Assembly: GCA_025667525.1 (NCBI GenBank) | Contig: CM046874.1 | Location: 424,598,400 to 424,662,399 of the forward strand | Direction of reading: 5' to 3' | Length of the DNA: 64,000 nt | DNA from: Glebionis coronaria | Taxonomy: Eukaryota; Streptophyta; Magnoliopsida; Asterales; Asteraceae | Part shown: piece by piece, positions 12,983-25,002 of the stretch | How the letters are laid out: every line of letters starts with the position of its first letter | Numbering within the stretch: position 1 is the stretch's first letter | Made by a program: the position numbers and the translations under genes | Notes under the pieces: generated by a model | Databases searched by the model: none | Told to the model about the DNA's origin: nothing | Seen by the model: only the letters and a program-made list of their open reading frames with translations

Positions 12983-13169
12983 TGTCGTGATGGTACTAAT
13001 GTCTCCCTTCGGAATTGTTTGTTACTTGTTTCGCCGAATACATCCCAAAATGATTGTTGATTCATACATTTGATTAAACCTTTTTCAATTAAGTAAACAT
13101 ATTCACGATCATTAAAATCTTAATCTCTAAAACCGTTCTTTTTAATTCTTTCAAAACACGCATCAAGCC

Positions 13170-14875
13170 TCATATTTTTCGCTGAAGTGAACATTTTGAA
13201 ATCATTTTGGAAACTTTGGTTTTACTTTGATCATTTGAAACTTGGGATCTACTCGCGAAAAAGTTCATTTCATCCTCCCCATGCTTCATAGTTAATTTCC
13301 CACCGTGAACGTCGATTATGGCTCGAGCCGTCGATAAAAAGGGTCGACCTAAAATAATGGGACATTTAGGGTCACACTCGTAATCGGAAATGATGAAGTC
13401 CACGGAAAAAATAAACTTTCCAATTTTAAAATAAATATCCTCGGCTATTCCAATTGGTTTTAATGGTGTACAATTTGCTATCTCGATAGTCATGTTCGTG
13501 GGGGTAAGTCTAGGCAATCTCATCAATTTCCAAAGAGAATAAGTCATGAGATTGATGCTAGCCCCTAAGTCGGCAATGGTTAAACATCCCTCAATCTCGG
13601 AAAAATCACAAGGTAAAAGAAATTGGCCCAGATCCTCTTCCTTTCTCGGTATATGCGTTTTGGGTTTTTTAAGAAGGATCGAAGCACAAGTTTCCTCAAG
13701 GGTTACTTTGGTAAGGTCGATAAAACTCTCTTTTTGAACCATGGATGGAATTTGAGGTACACTAGGGTGTGCACTCTTTTCCTTGGTCACCACGTTCATC
13801 CCCTGGACTCTAGAACATGAAGGCGTTTTAGAAGTCGAGGGTTGAGAAGAAGGAAAAACTCTAAAATTATCAAGGGTAGGGGGTAATCATACGACCTTTT
13901 CCATGAGATGAGGCGGCTTTTACGTGTTCCTTCAAATTTGGTACGGTGTCACTAGGTAACGTACTCGATGACGCACCCGAAGTCTTGTTCATAATGGCCG
14001 AAAACATCTTTTTAATGTCGATTTGTCCTTGTTCAATTTTAGTGTTTTGATTTCTCAAAGTAGTGGAAAATTCATTTTTCAAAGTACCAATTTGTCCCTC
14101 TATTCGTCTCATATTAGCCTCATTCGTTTTCATGTAATCTTGAAAATCGTTTGACAAACTATTTTGATTAGAATTAAAGTTCCCTTGGTTTTGATTATTT
14201 CTTTGAAAATTTCCTTGATTCCAGCTTGAAAATTTGTTTCCTTGATTGTTGTTATTTTGACAATTTGAGTTTTGATTGTTGTTGTTATCTCGATTTTTCC
14301 AATTTAAATACCGACCTTGATTATAATCGCTTCGATTTCCTTGTTGATTTTGAAGATTGTTTCCACAATTATAATTATTGCCTTGATTGTTGTTATAATT
14401 GCCTTGTTGTGATGGACCCGCGTTATTTTGATTTTGCTTTAGAAAATTTCCATTTTACGCGTTTACACTCGACTATCTTTGGCCATCCGTAGTCGCACAC
14501 TCGTAATAATTATGAGGTCCACCGCAAAACATACACGATGCCTGAACCGCTTTCACCGTAGCGGGAGCGTCTTTCTTTTGCATTTCGATGAGAAACAACG
14601 TAAAAACATTCGTCAACTTATCGACTTTTGCGTCAACCCTCTCAATATCACGATTAGAATCACAAACATTTGCGACATTGGCAACACTCGGTGTGCTACG
14701 GAGTTGAAAAACCTTGGATCGATTTTCGATAATCATTAAAGCGTCTTTCGAAGTTTTACACAAAAAATTGCTATCGGCGGCGGAATTTAACGATCTTGTT
14801 CTTGAAAACTAAGTCCGTTATAATAAGTGTCGATTTGGTGTAACTCGGAAAATCCATGGTAAGGACATTGCCTAA
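13170..14875 (-). pseudogene. Gypsy F gag (C-terminal half) and retropepsin
   Basis: From 14875 the frame reads the end of the Retrotrans_gag domain (CPYHGF, DTYYNGLSF), then a CX2CX4HX4C knuckle (CMFCGGPHNYYEC) near 14520, an Asn/Gln/Gly-rich low-complexity stretch (14210-14470) and a coiled segment (14157-13870). The retropepsin spans about 13630-13280: LPCDF leads into ADLGASINLM with the catalytic D in a D-L-G-A form, then PIILGRPFL, the conserved ILGR flap-side motif. The N-terminal half of Gag is missing where the element is cut. Several stops separate the pieces. Confidence 0.8.
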
Positions 14876-17419
14876 GCTATACACCAACTTTCAAACACTC
14901 AAACACAAAATTTGGGCCTAATAATCTGTTGATGTGTTCTGCAACAAAAAAGAAGGTTGCTGGTGTACTATGCTGGTATAGATGACAGAATCGTGATATT
15001 TAGAAGTCCAAAACATAACATTAGCTTTTACAACCTACACTTTCATACCACAACCATACAACTAAACCTAAGTTAACTGTAAACCCAAACTTAGTTCAAG
15101 AAACACCAAATCTAAAAGCCTATCCTACTGTTATGTAGAAAGGGGACTATATGCTGATTTTATGCAAAGCTTTGGGATAAAAACAAGCAAGACAGATTTG
15201 TATAATATTTCTTCAAACAAAGACTAGAAACATCTAAGACCAACAAAAAGCAAGTATTTAGGGTAGAATCTTAGGGGTTTCTACCACTCAAACTCCCATG
15301 AATCCCTTAACCCAAACACCCAATAAAACTTAAAAAAATTGAATTTTTCAAATGTTTTTCATACAAACCTAACCTAAACCTTATCTAACCTACCAAGATC
15401 AAAGATAAATCAACTAAGAGCTCATATTGAACACGAAAACTAAAAATCTAACCAACTATAACCAACATCATAAAAACTAAATCTTATGAATTTCAAAAGG
15501 GTTCAATCCGAACCTGGTTTGGCTTTGTTCAAGCCAAGCACCAGCTGAATGCCTTCTTTCGGATTTCTTTTGGTTTGACGAGCTTATAATGTGTTAACTA
15601 GTACAACTTTTGTGTTGGGGGTTCTACCACATAACCACAACAGATAAAAGATGGAGGGTATCGATTTCTTGGGGTACTTGCAAACACAAAACCACAAAGA
15701 AAAGAACCATAGTAGCCAAGAACTAACAACAAGCTTGTTATCAACAAGCTTGTTATAGCTTTTGATGTTGTGGGTCAGTGGTCAAGAAAAAAAAAGAAGA
15801 ATTTAACAAAAAATCCATAAACCAACAGGTCTTGAAACTTGATATAGTATCCAACAAAATTTAACAAGATGATAAAACCTTGTGCAAAACTGATTTGTCG
15901 AATCAATTTTCACAACTTTTTATCACTTGGATCTTCAAAAAATACTTTTAGAAAATAATTTCAAAAATACTTTGAATAATCGTTTTAATAGTCACCAAAC
16001 CTTGGGAAAAACTTGTGAACCAAACTGAAAGTAACACCACTTGCGGCTCTTAAAACACCTCTAAGTTGTCAACTTTACGGTTTAACAGGCACACAAACAG
16101 TGGATCTAAAAAAAGAGATTTTTGCTCAAAAAATTATCCAGACAAAAATACTTTTTTGATAAATCCTAAATTTACTTGCAAATAAAGTAAATTTATAACT
16201 AAAACACAAATATAGAAACGAACTCAGCTATTGTAAAATTTCAAAAGTAAAATTTTCATTAAAACTTAAAAAAAGTACAAGTGAGCTGGAACAACAATAT
16301 ACGGGTATAATCCACCCATATAAATACTATGCTATAGTAGGTTCTATAAAACAGAAAACCCTAAACATTAAAAGTCCTAAAATGAACCTTTGAAGATTTG
16401 AAATTTTTGGGTAAAAGATACCCATGTGATGATTTCTGAGATGCCAATTGTCCTTGGAGAGTACTTGACCTTTGTTTGATGCCTTTGGGAAGAAGAGTTC
16501 GATGGGAATCGTTGATGCAGAGCTGGATTCGTTTTTTGCTACAACATGGGTGACAAGGCAACGTGGGTGGGACCCTTAAGGTGAGCTGGTATCGACTTTG
16601 AGTGTGGAACTGGGGTGAGGTTGGTACCAATTAATGATTTGCATTATTTGGTAGGCTGAAAATTAGGATTAAGGTTTTTATGAAATTAGGGTTTAGGTGG
16701 GATGAAGGGTGAACAACGGATTTTTGATTTGTTTGGAGGTGTGTTTAGCGCCTTAACATAGATTTGACTATATTTGACCAAGGATTAATAAACATACCGG
16801 GTATTAACATGGGATTGGGCTTTGGTTTTAGGGTACAAGGTGTTTATTTAGGCTGTGGGTGAGAAGTGGTGGGCCAAAACTGGGTTAGGGTTTGGGTATG
16901 GAAACTGTCACAAACTGCCCCCGAACTCTCTTCTTTTTGTCATCTCAAGTTTAAACAGCAACCAACTTTTTTCCCTTGTTATGAACTTTGCCCTTGTTGT
17001 CAATTTTTGCACATGTATACTTAATACTTTCATCAAGGACTTTTTGTGTATATTTGGCATTCTTCAAGGGCTTGTATTGTCATTTCTTGAAACTTTAAGG
17101 ACCCACTTGTAATATTTGAGATTTACAAGGGCCTAAAGTGACAAGTCTCTAATTCTTGAGGGACCAATCTTGAAAAATCTTCAAACTTCAAGGACTTCAT
17201 TGGAAAATCATGATTCGGGTCCGGTTCTTTTTACGGGTTCGTTTCCCATGTTCGTTTTTGCTTGATTCTTGTTATTGTTTGGTGAATTCACGATATCCGT
17301 ACCTAAAATACACAACGAACAAACACAAGCATATTTTGGGGTATTTTATGATATTCTTAAGCATTTTAAGCCCAATTTGGACGATGAGACTATGTATAAA
17401 TGCAGTCTCATCCAACGGA
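14876..17419. other. Non-coding, unassigned stretch between gypsy F and copia D
   Basis: No conserved protein can be read on either strand. It is AT-rich with many short A-runs. A 12-base palindrome AACAAGCTTGTT occurs twice near 15730-15755. From about 16970 to 17210 the text repeats AAGGAC/GGGACCAATCTTG phrases like those in LTR E (41990-42130) and LTR G (57790-57990), so the right part may be a piece of a related gypsy LTR. Both edges are sharp: gypsy Gag ends on the left and copia integrase starts on the right. Confidence 0.5.
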
Positions 17420-17691
17420 TATGGCGGGCAGTAGCATTAAGAGGCACTTGGATCATCTTGAGAAACTTGATAATATAATATGCTGCCTGATCCGTGGTTG
17501 TTAACATTTTTACCCATGTAAACCTTAAAAAATCATCTACAATGACAAGGACGTATTTTCTACCGCTCACACTTGCTGTACGCATTCGGCCGCAAAGATC
17601 CATGTGCAAAAGATATTGTTTTTCTTGATTGGTGTCTTCAGCTTTGGGTTTGTAAGATTTCTTGGTGCTTTTCCCCAATGAATACGCGGAA
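17420..17691 (-). pseudogene. Copia D integrase, downstream half of a split gene
   Basis: The minus strand reads GKHSAYSLGKSTKKS, then LLHMDLCGRMRTASV and ILV-type VIVDDFLRFTW, ending near NATARHI. This is the start of a copia integrase core with its first catalytic Asp (HMD) and the second region (VDDF). It is cut at 17691 by the LTR of copia B. Its upstream half is found 24 kb away at 41647-41810 in the same orientation, ending KDHLCS, which joins smoothly to the GKHS of this piece. Left of about 17420 the similarity stops in unassigned sequence. Confidence 0.8.
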
Positions 17692-18082
17692 TGTTTTCCC
17701 ATATATTTAGATGATATAACACGAATTTAAGAAAGAAAATAGATGAAAAAGATGAATTCTAGTGAGAGAAAGTAGTGAGAGAAAGTAGAGAGAATGGTTT
17801 GAGAAACTAGGTGGTATTAGATTAAGAGAAAATGAAATGAACCAACACCCTTCCTAAAATGCTAGGAAGGGCATTTATAGTCCCCCTACATGTGGGCTTG
17901 TATGGACTATACTACATGGGCTGGGCTTTCCTTTAGGCTTTAGTTACTTATAATGGACTTTAGCTTAAAGTTGAGCCTGTAAAACACGACTAACCTACTA
18001 CCTATTACAACGTTCTAAAATACGATACATAATAAACCTATGACCGATCATTCTTGTTTGACTCAATATTTTGAGGCTAACA
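17692..18082 (-). repeat. 3' LTR of copia B
   Basis: The minus strand starts TGTTAGCCTCAAAATATTG and ends ATATGGGAAAACA, 391 bases. It matches the 5' LTR at 41268-41646 and the plus-strand LTR at 58810-59208. Confidence 0.9.
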
Positions 18083-18094
18083 ATCTCCCCCAAT
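18083..18094 (-). other. Polypurine tract of copia B
   Basis: The minus strand reads ATTGGGGGAGAT directly before the LTR start TGTTAGCC. It is the expected start site for plus-strand DNA synthesis. Confidence 0.8.
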
Positions 18095-19317
18095 GAGAGG
18101 TCATAAACCTTGGTCATTTAGGAAATTTGTAGAGATTACTAATCTCGCAATAAATGAGTCTTGAACGTGTAATCGTAGTCTTGTTCCTTAATGTTGTGAT
18201 CTTTGAGCCTTTGTCATTGTCTTTCGACTTTGTCTTTATGTTTGAGATCTTCAAATCATCCTTGACTTTTCTTTGCCATCTTGCGATCTTGTGTCTTCAT
18301 CCACATGCTCACACTATTAATTGTCGAATATGTCTTTAGGCATGAGAATGTGGTTTTGAATCTTTGACTTTGCTGAGTACACCGTAATGCCACCTTCTTG
18401 AGACAAAACATAGACGCGGAAAGAATGGCTTTGACATTCGTCCTAAATCGGTAGCGTTTTACCTCCGGTCGGTGAAGACCGTTATACGGTATTAAATATC
18501 GTACCTATGATAGGTATCCTTGACAGGGTTTCACGGCTGTACTAGCTGTTCTCTTTACTCGATCGTCTCAAAGCAAGACTGCGAACATAAAGATTGAATC
18601 AATTGGATACATATCCGCTTGATTAAATTCGTCAATTCAAATTCTTGGAACAAGTTTGATTCATTAAGAATCTTACCATTGTTGCTTTCCAGTTGACACA
18701 AGCTTGATTCATAAGAATCTCGCAAGTTACCTACCGTAGCGCTGTTTGAGGTTGACACTAGAAGGATTTCCATTCGTCACTGTGAATATTAATGAATACC
18801 ACTCTGAATGTTCTGGAAAAACCATAAAGATATTGCGTAGAAACCTGAAACGAGTTTGAATCAATTCAGAATCAAACCACTGTTGCTTTTCAGTTTTACA
18901 CATGTTTAATTCAAAAAGAATCTTGCATATGACCTACCGCAGTGCTGTTTGATGTTAAAACTGGAAGGATTTCCACTCATCATTGTGAATACTAAGTAGT
19001 ATCACTCTGAGTGTTCTAGAAATATCACAAGGATATGGCGTAGGACTCTCTTGATCTTCATCTGTGTGTCCTAACGAGATTTGATTGATCTCTTGGCTCT
19101 AGACTCGATTTGTGCACTTTTAGTGGTCGGAGGCTGGAGCAGATGCCACCTATTCAATATCAACTATCTCGGAGTGAGAAAGTCAATAGAAGTCATGTTG
19201 ATCTCCGTGACAATAAAACAAACTTCTTTTGAGAGAAGCCTGAGTAGCTAGGAAAGGGTTGTGCATACATCACTGGGTCCATGATGAGTTGTCTTCATGA
19301 TGTGTTGATCTGGTTTC
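18095..19317 (-). other. 3' untranslated region of copia B (part 1)
   Basis: No coding sequence is seen between the polypurine tract and the small inserted element. It holds an imperfect tandem duplication at 18649-19046. The last five bases (GTTTC) are the left target duplication of the inserted element. Confidence 0.65.
18649..19046. repeat. Diverged tandem duplication, about 199-base unit
   Basis: Copy 1 (about 18649-18844) and copy 2 (about 18848-19046) share in the same order AAGAATCT-type palindromes, GACCTACCG/TTACCTACCG, GCTGTTTGA, AAGGATTTCCA, ATTGTGAATA and ATATGGCGTAG-like blocks. They differ at many positions, so the duplication is older than this insertion or evolving fast. Confidence 0.75.
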
Positions 19318-19900
19318 TGTTGGATCAAAAAGTTGATGTGGCAGAAACTCATAAACGAAGAAATCATGAAAACATTTGTCTAAGCGTTGTCAAGAGCAAT
19401 CCAAGCATTGACAAGAGCAAATCGGAGGTTGATGGCTCAAGTGTTGTCATGTACAATCTAAGCATTGTCATGTACAAACTAAGCATTGACAGAAACGTAG
19501 ACAAGAAGCCTTTGGAAGCTTCTATTTGGATATATATGCAGGATATATTCTGTATATAGTTATTTAAATAGAAGATTTATATGTTTATTCATTCTTATCT
19601 CTTGTAAAACCCTAGTCCTTACACTATAAAAGGAACCAAGGGTTATTAGGTTTTACATACAACTTTCATATACAATGTAAACCTAAAGCGTGTGTCGACT
19701 AGACGCGGGATTCAATGTATACACGTCTAGTGATTGTTGATTATTAATATAATTAGCAATCCATTTGTTTTAATTCATGTGTCTTGTGCCCTAAACACCT
19801 TATTAATGTGTAGTGTTCTAATTCCGCTTTGATTATCTAATCATATGAACATGATGCATTCCTAGTAGCTTAAAAGATCCATGAAACCAAGGTTTCCACA
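19318..19900 (+). repeat. Left LTR of the small non-autonomous element
   Basis: It starts TGTTGGATCAAAAAG, ends GGTTTCCACA and has a TATAAAAG box at 19625-19632. GCGTTGTCAAG/GCATTGACAAG units lie at about 19386-19505. Confidence 0.93.
19625..19632 (+). promoter_or_regulatory. Probable TATA box in the left LTR of the small element
   Basis: TATAAAAG in an ACAC-TATAAAAGG context, repeated at 21809-21816 in the right LTR. It probably marks U3/R. Confidence 0.6.
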
Positions 19901-19902
19901 AT

Positions 19903-19914
19903 TGGTATCAGAGC
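19903..19914 (+). other. Primer-binding site, initiator-Met tRNA (small element)
   Basis: TGGTATCAGAGC two bases after the LTR, complementary to the 3' end of initiator-Met tRNA, as in copia elements. Confidence 0.93.
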
Positions 19915-21501
19915 CTTGTGGCTCGTGATGCTAGGACCAACAAGGTGTTCGTGTATGGTGAAGAAAAGAAAATTCCGTCTAGGGTTTTTTTGGACGTTTT
20001 TGTGTGCGCAGCAGTATTCAGAAGGCCATAAATTTTTATTGAACCGTTGGATCGCCGCGAAATTTTTTGTTTGTGTTCTACACACATATATCTAGAAATC
20101 CACCGTAGGGATTGTCAAGATCTATCCCCAAGAAAAAGTTATTAAACGTCAAAGTCAGCAGTGGTCATATGCTGTTTTCTGTGAACAGTAATAGTAAAAA
20201 CGCGATTTCTCCTTCGTTAACCGTTGGATCGTCGTGAAATTAGATCTATAGGTTCTTGACACTTGTGTCTAGGATCTCACAGAAGGGATCTTCGATCTGA
20301 GCTCTCATGAAGAAGATATTCGATGTCAAAGTTCACTACAGTTTATGGTTTTCATATAAAATCATGATTTAGGGTTTATAAAACCCTAGATCTATTACCC
20401 GCTGACATGTGTTATTTAGACGCTGATAGATGTTGGTGTGACGCTGATAGATGTTGGTGTGACACTGACAAGGCATGGATGAGACGCTGATGGTCAGGCG
20501 CTGACAGGTACAAAGTTGGCGCTGACAAGAATAAGTTAAGCGCTGTTGGGAAGCGCTGACACTTGTTGTCCGATATATACATTTTTCAACGCTATTAAGT
20601 GTTGTCCGATATTAGACAACACACAGTGTTGATATCTTGGACAATGAAGGATATTGGACAACAAAAGGAATAGTTGCTTTTTGAGAAAATTGGTACGTTT
20701 TTAGCACACAAAAAGGAGGTATTTACACGCAAAGGTACATGGAATCTCCGTTTTCATTTAAAATATCAAGTTGTTATTTATGACTCGGATATTTTTACAA
20801 GGAGTAAATGATTTTTAAGTAAGTTCGCAACAATTCATGGAGAATTTGATGGATATTTTAAACTATGTAATCGGGATAGCCTTGTGAAAGAGTTATCCAC
20901 CAAGTCCTTTTACATATGGTATGAAGATGTTGTTCCATTAAAATTCGTCATGAAAAGGTGTTGACTTAAGGGGAAGAATTCTTATGGTAAGTTTGATGAT
21001 TGAAGAAGATTTTCGCGAGTTTGTGTTCCATCATATCTTAAAGTCGTGCACTTCCAGTCATGGACTTTTAAGGTAACTTGTTTGTGCTTACATTGTTACT
21101 GATGAAGTAATACAAGATCTAGGAATATGTGATCTTTCTTATGGTACTCTATGCACATATTTTCTATCACTTAAATGAGTTACATTATTGTGCTCAGTGT
21201 CTCACAAAGGATGAGGATTTTTGTATTAATCCCATACTTCATCACATCGTACAAGATATGGAACATAGGTTTGGGTTATTCTACTTCTACATCAAGAATA
21301 TTATAGTTATTTTTCTTCAAGATCATTACATAGAGCCTACATTTGGAGAATCTTCAAGATTGCATACATTTTTTACTTCCCTGTTGATGTGACAAAAAGG
21401 GGAAGACATACATGCTACATTTGAGGGGAAGCAATTTGAAGATCATGTACAACTTACAAGAGATACACATAGAGTTTTGCCAACATCAACTAGGGGAAGA
21501 T
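19915..21501 (+). other. Interior of the small non-autonomous element
   Basis: No retroviral domain can be read. Two related leader blocks (GGATCGCCGCGAAATT near 20050 and GGATCGTCGTGAAATT near 20225) form a diverged repeat of about 177 bases. A cluster of GCTGACA/GCTGATAG units lies at 20399-20566. An 87-codon open frame (21129-21392) has no recognisable family and may be chance. The end (GGGGAAGAT) is the polypurine tract. Confidence 0.7.
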
Positions 21502-22084
21502 TGTTGGGTCAAAAAGTTGATGTGGCAGAAACTCATAAATGAAGAAAACATGAAGACATTTGTCTAAGCGTTGTCAAGAGCAATCTAAGCGTTGACAAGA
21601 GCAAATCGGAGGTTGATGGCTCAAGTGTTGTCATGTACAATCTAAGCATTGTCATGTACAAACTAAGCATTGACAGAAACGTAGACAAGAAGCCTTTGGA
21701 AGCTTCTATTTGGATATATATGCAGGATATATTCTGTATATAGTTATTTAAATAGAAGATTTATATGTTTATTCATTCTTATCTCTTGTAAAACCCTAGT
21801 CCTTACACTATAAAAGGAACCAAGGGTTATTAGGTTTTATATACAACTTTCATATACAATGTAAACCTAAAGCGTGTGTCGACTAGACGTGGGAATCAAT
21901 GTATACACGTCTAGTGATTGTTGATTATTAATATAATTAGCAATCCATTTGTTTTAATTCATATGTCTTGTGCCCTAAACACCTTGTTAATGTGTCGTAT
22001 TCTAATTCCGCTTTGATTACCTAATCATATGAACATGATGCATTCCTAGTAGCTTAAAAGATCCGTGAAACCAAGGTTTCCACA
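21502..22084 (+). repeat. Right LTR of the small non-autonomous element
   Basis: It starts TGTTGGGTCAAAAAG and ends GGTTTCCACA, the same length as the left LTR, with a TATA box at 21809-21816. It is followed by the GTTTC target duplicate. Confidence 0.93.
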
Positions 22085-23415
22085 GTTTCTGCCTAAGTTG
22101 TATGGAGGGCTTCTTTGTTTACACCCTTTATCCTTACATTTCTTTTTCATTCTTCAACCCCTTTAATGCTTACCAAGACATCATTACTATCACCTTGTTG
22201 TGATTGTTCCAGTGCTAGCATCAGTACTTAGTCAGCATTCAACTACGTTCACATTCTACTCCATCTTTCCTAAGGACTTCTAATAATCTATTGGATTGTC
22301 CCTGGGAAGATCCCTCCGGTTCTGGTTGGATCATAGGACTTAAACCTAACCACCCTTTTGACACCAATAACGTCGTGAATTAAAGATGGTGTGGGTATTT
22401 AATCGTCACCATAAAAACCACTTTAAATTCTAACAAAGTGTCTGAAAAACTTTTAACACCTTGCTAGTTTTGTCGTTTCAGAAAAGCTCCCCCTACACAT
22501 GTGCATCGATAATCGGAAGTGTTTCGCACATGTAGGTAAGAGTTAAAGTGCTTGAGTCTTATATAATATCACATTTTAATCACATTTTCTTCCCCTATCT
22601 CTAATATATAAAATCTTTTGATATTAGAGATACCAAATTTGATTAAAATATATTTTGAAAAATAGTCTTGAAAATCTCCGGGAGAAAGATGTGTTAATCT
22701 TTTGCATGAAGTTAAAATGCTCCCCCTCAAAAATTGATCCAATTGAATTGTCATTGTGAGGATGTGATCCACATTTCACTTTTTGAGGATGGGAGTTTGT
22801 TGAACACACAATTTTTTAAAGATTTTGAATAATCATTAAAAAATTCTTGAAAAAATTGTGTTCAACGCTTTTTGAAAAGTCCTATTTCTTTTTGTCGAAA
22901 AGGTTTTTCTAAAGCATAAACTTGAGTTCATAGACTTTGAATATCTTGACGAATCCACTCAAGTGTAAGAAGATTTCTCTTCTTTTGCTGAGGGTAAGAG
23001 TACTAAAGTGTACACTCCCTCGTGAATTTTGAGCCGGGTTGCAATTTGAAAGTGATTACAAGCCATTGTGTTGAGCTCAAAACGTTTAATGTTTTGTGAC
23101 TAGCTCAACCCGTGACAGATTTATCTACCCGTTGTTTGGAAATATTGTCCAAAATAGACAATTTCCTTTATTAAAAGAAGAAATGACATGTTTTGAAAAA
23201 TATTTACTACTTTCATTCGAGCTTTATGTACACACCCGTGTCGTTATTGAGCGACATTTCTAGGCACGTCCATATTATCGATACTGAAAGACATGTCGAA
23301 AAGAATATTTTTGGATTTTCAAAGATTTTTAATTTTGTGTTTTGCTTTTATATGTTTTATATTTTTGTATTTTTCTTTTTCAAAGATATTTACAGGTTGA
23401 TGTTTGAAAGATAAA
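22085..23415 (-). other. 3' untranslated region of copia B (part 2)
   Basis: This lies between the RNase H stop and the inserted element. No gene is visible. It contains two CTCCCCCT (minus-strand AGGGGGAG) purine tracts near 22488 and 22721. Two clear inverted repeats are present: CCTACACATGTGC/GCACATGTAGG at about 22490-22534, and TTGAACACACAATTTTTT/AAAAAATTGTGTTCAA at about 22799-22864. Confidence 0.6.
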
Positions 23416-25002
23416 TCAAGCAGGCACCTTTGCCAGAATCTCTAGGTCTGCTGGAGTCAAATATCTCATACCTTGCCTAACGAGGTACTCAAACCTATCT
23501 TTCGACATATCTTTTGTAAACAAGTCGGCTAATTGGTAATCCGTTCCAACAAAGTATAGTTCAACGATACCTCTTTCAACTTGTTCCTTTATGAAGTGAT
23601 ATTGGACATCAATGTGCTTTGTGCAGGAATGCTATACCGGATTGCAGGAGATGGCTATGGCCGACTTTGAGTCACAGTACATAGGTACTTTATCAAAATG
23701 GAAGCCATAATCTGTGAGTTGTGTTCTCATCCAAAGAACTTGAGCACAACACGCAGATAGAGACACATACTCCGCTTTGGCTGATGAAAGTGACGTGCAA
23801 TCCTGCTTCTTGGAAGACCATCCCACAAGCTTATCTTGACCTAGAAATTGTGCACCACCAGAAGTACTTTTTCGTGTATCAAGACACCCTGCATGATCAG
23901 AATCTGAATAGGCCGTTAGAAAGAAACCGGTTTCCCTCGGATACCAGAGTCCCAAATGAATGGTATTCTTGAGGTACCGAAAGATCCGTTTATCCTCCTT
24001 GAGGTGATTTTCAGTGGGTCGTGCTTGATATCGTGTACAATAACACGTAGCATGTGAAATATCAGGTCTACTTGCTGTCAAGTACATGAGGGAACCAATC
24101 ATGGAACGATATCTCGTTTGATCGATGGCATTTCCCTCCAAGTCAGCATCTAGCGATGTGGTTGATAATGGTGTCCCAACGGGGTGACATGAAATCATAC
24201 CATGCTTTTTGATTATCTCTTGACAATACTTAGCTTGGTTTATAAAGATAACACTTGGGGATTGGTGAACTTGATTTCCTAGAAAGAATTTTAGTTCGCC
24301 CATCATAGACATTTCATAATTTGTCGTGCATGACTTTTTCAAACCATTTTGAAAGTTTTGGGTTTGTAGACCCGAAAATAATGTCATCAACATAAATCTG
24401 CACGAGCAAAATGTCATCCCCATATTTATAAGTGAACAGAGTTAGATCAATGGAACCTTTTGAGAAACCTTTGGATACCAGAAATTTCGAGAGCTCGTCT
24501 ACCCACGCCCTTGGAGCTTGCTTGAGTCCATATAGTGCCTTGTGGAGACGATACACCTTGTCAGGATAATAAGGATTGACGAATCCTTCCGGCTGCGTGA
24601 CATAGACTTCTTCCTTCAAAGGACCGTTAAGAAATGCTGTCTTTACGTCCATTTGATAAACAGTGAATCCCTTATGTGCAACATAAGCAAGGAAAATCCT
24701 GACTTCTTCCATACAAGCAACTGGTGCAAATGATTCGTCAAAATCAATTCCCTCTTTCTGGCCATACCATTTGGCCGCCTAGCTTTGTTCTTGATGATCG
24801 TGTTTTCTTCATCTATCTTGTTTTTCCAGATCCAACGAAGATTTAAAGGAATCACATCGTATGGTCTGTCAACAAGTTCCCAGACTTTAAGTCTTTCAAA
24901 TTGTTGAAGTTCATCCGTCATCGATTCAATCCAAGCATGATCAGCCATGACTTCTTTGATGTTTTTCGGTTCAGCTGACTCACTGCGAGTGCGAACATAC
25001 AA
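23416..25002 (-). pseudogene. Copia B reverse transcriptase and RNase H
   Basis: The RT N-terminal part (WELVDRP, LRWIWKNK) is at 25002-24800, then [10 protein letters not shown], the Leu-Tyr-Gly-Leu-Lys block ([12 protein letters not shown]) and the catalytic [10 protein letters not shown] near 24390. RNase H follows with YSDSDHAGC, KAEYVSLS and YCDSKSAI as the Asp, Glu, Asp carriers, then KHIDVQYHF and a C-terminus ending AKVPA at 23416. RT before RNase H and after integrase is Ty1/copia order. Frameshifts near 24770 and 24420, and a TAG for Gln near 23632, break it. The intact enzyme would copy element RNA inside the cytoplasmic particle. Confidence 0.9.

Larger units (their letters stand above)
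10987..14875 (-). mobile_element. Ty3/gypsy fragment F (Gag, protease, C-terminal domain; no pol)
   Basis: In element order it contains the C-terminal half of Gag, a retropepsin, a low-conservation coding region with two FDPG-like motifs, and a 3' region with the conserved hairpin shared with gypsy-1, gypsy-2 and E. No RT, RNase H or integrase lies between protease and 3' region. Copia A1 abuts it at 10986/10987, so A1 probably inserted into its 3' region. The other end stops inside the Gag domain near 14875. Neither LTR is present. Lineage is Athila/Tat-like from the Gag knuckle and protease. Confidence 0.75.
19318..22084 (+). mobile_element. Complete small non-autonomous LTR retrotransposon, 2767 bp
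   Basis: Two LTRs of 583 bases each (19318-19900 and 21502-22084) flank a 1601-base interior. The target-site duplication GTTTC is perfect (19313-19317 and 22085-22089). It has a primer site for initiator-Met tRNA and a purine tract AGGGGAAGAT before the right LTR, but no Gag or Pol. By eye the LTRs differ at about 15 positions (near 2.6 percent). It is longer than typical TRIMs and shorter than LARDs. LTR style and GCGTTGACAAG units tie it to the A-type copia family, whose enzymes probably move it. Confidence 0.92.

Noticed and set aside
16361..16630. Possible small gene in the unassigned stretch
   Set aside because: An 89-codon frame with no recognisable motif and no neighbouring exon signals; chance length in this context.
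16914..17345. LTR starting TGTCACAAACTGCCCCC
   Set aside because: The start looks LTR-like but I found no matching end, primer site or target duplicate, so it stays unassigned.
21129..21392. 87-codon ORF in the small LTR element as a real gene
   Set aside because: No family recognised and no conservation to compare; listed only as part of the interior.
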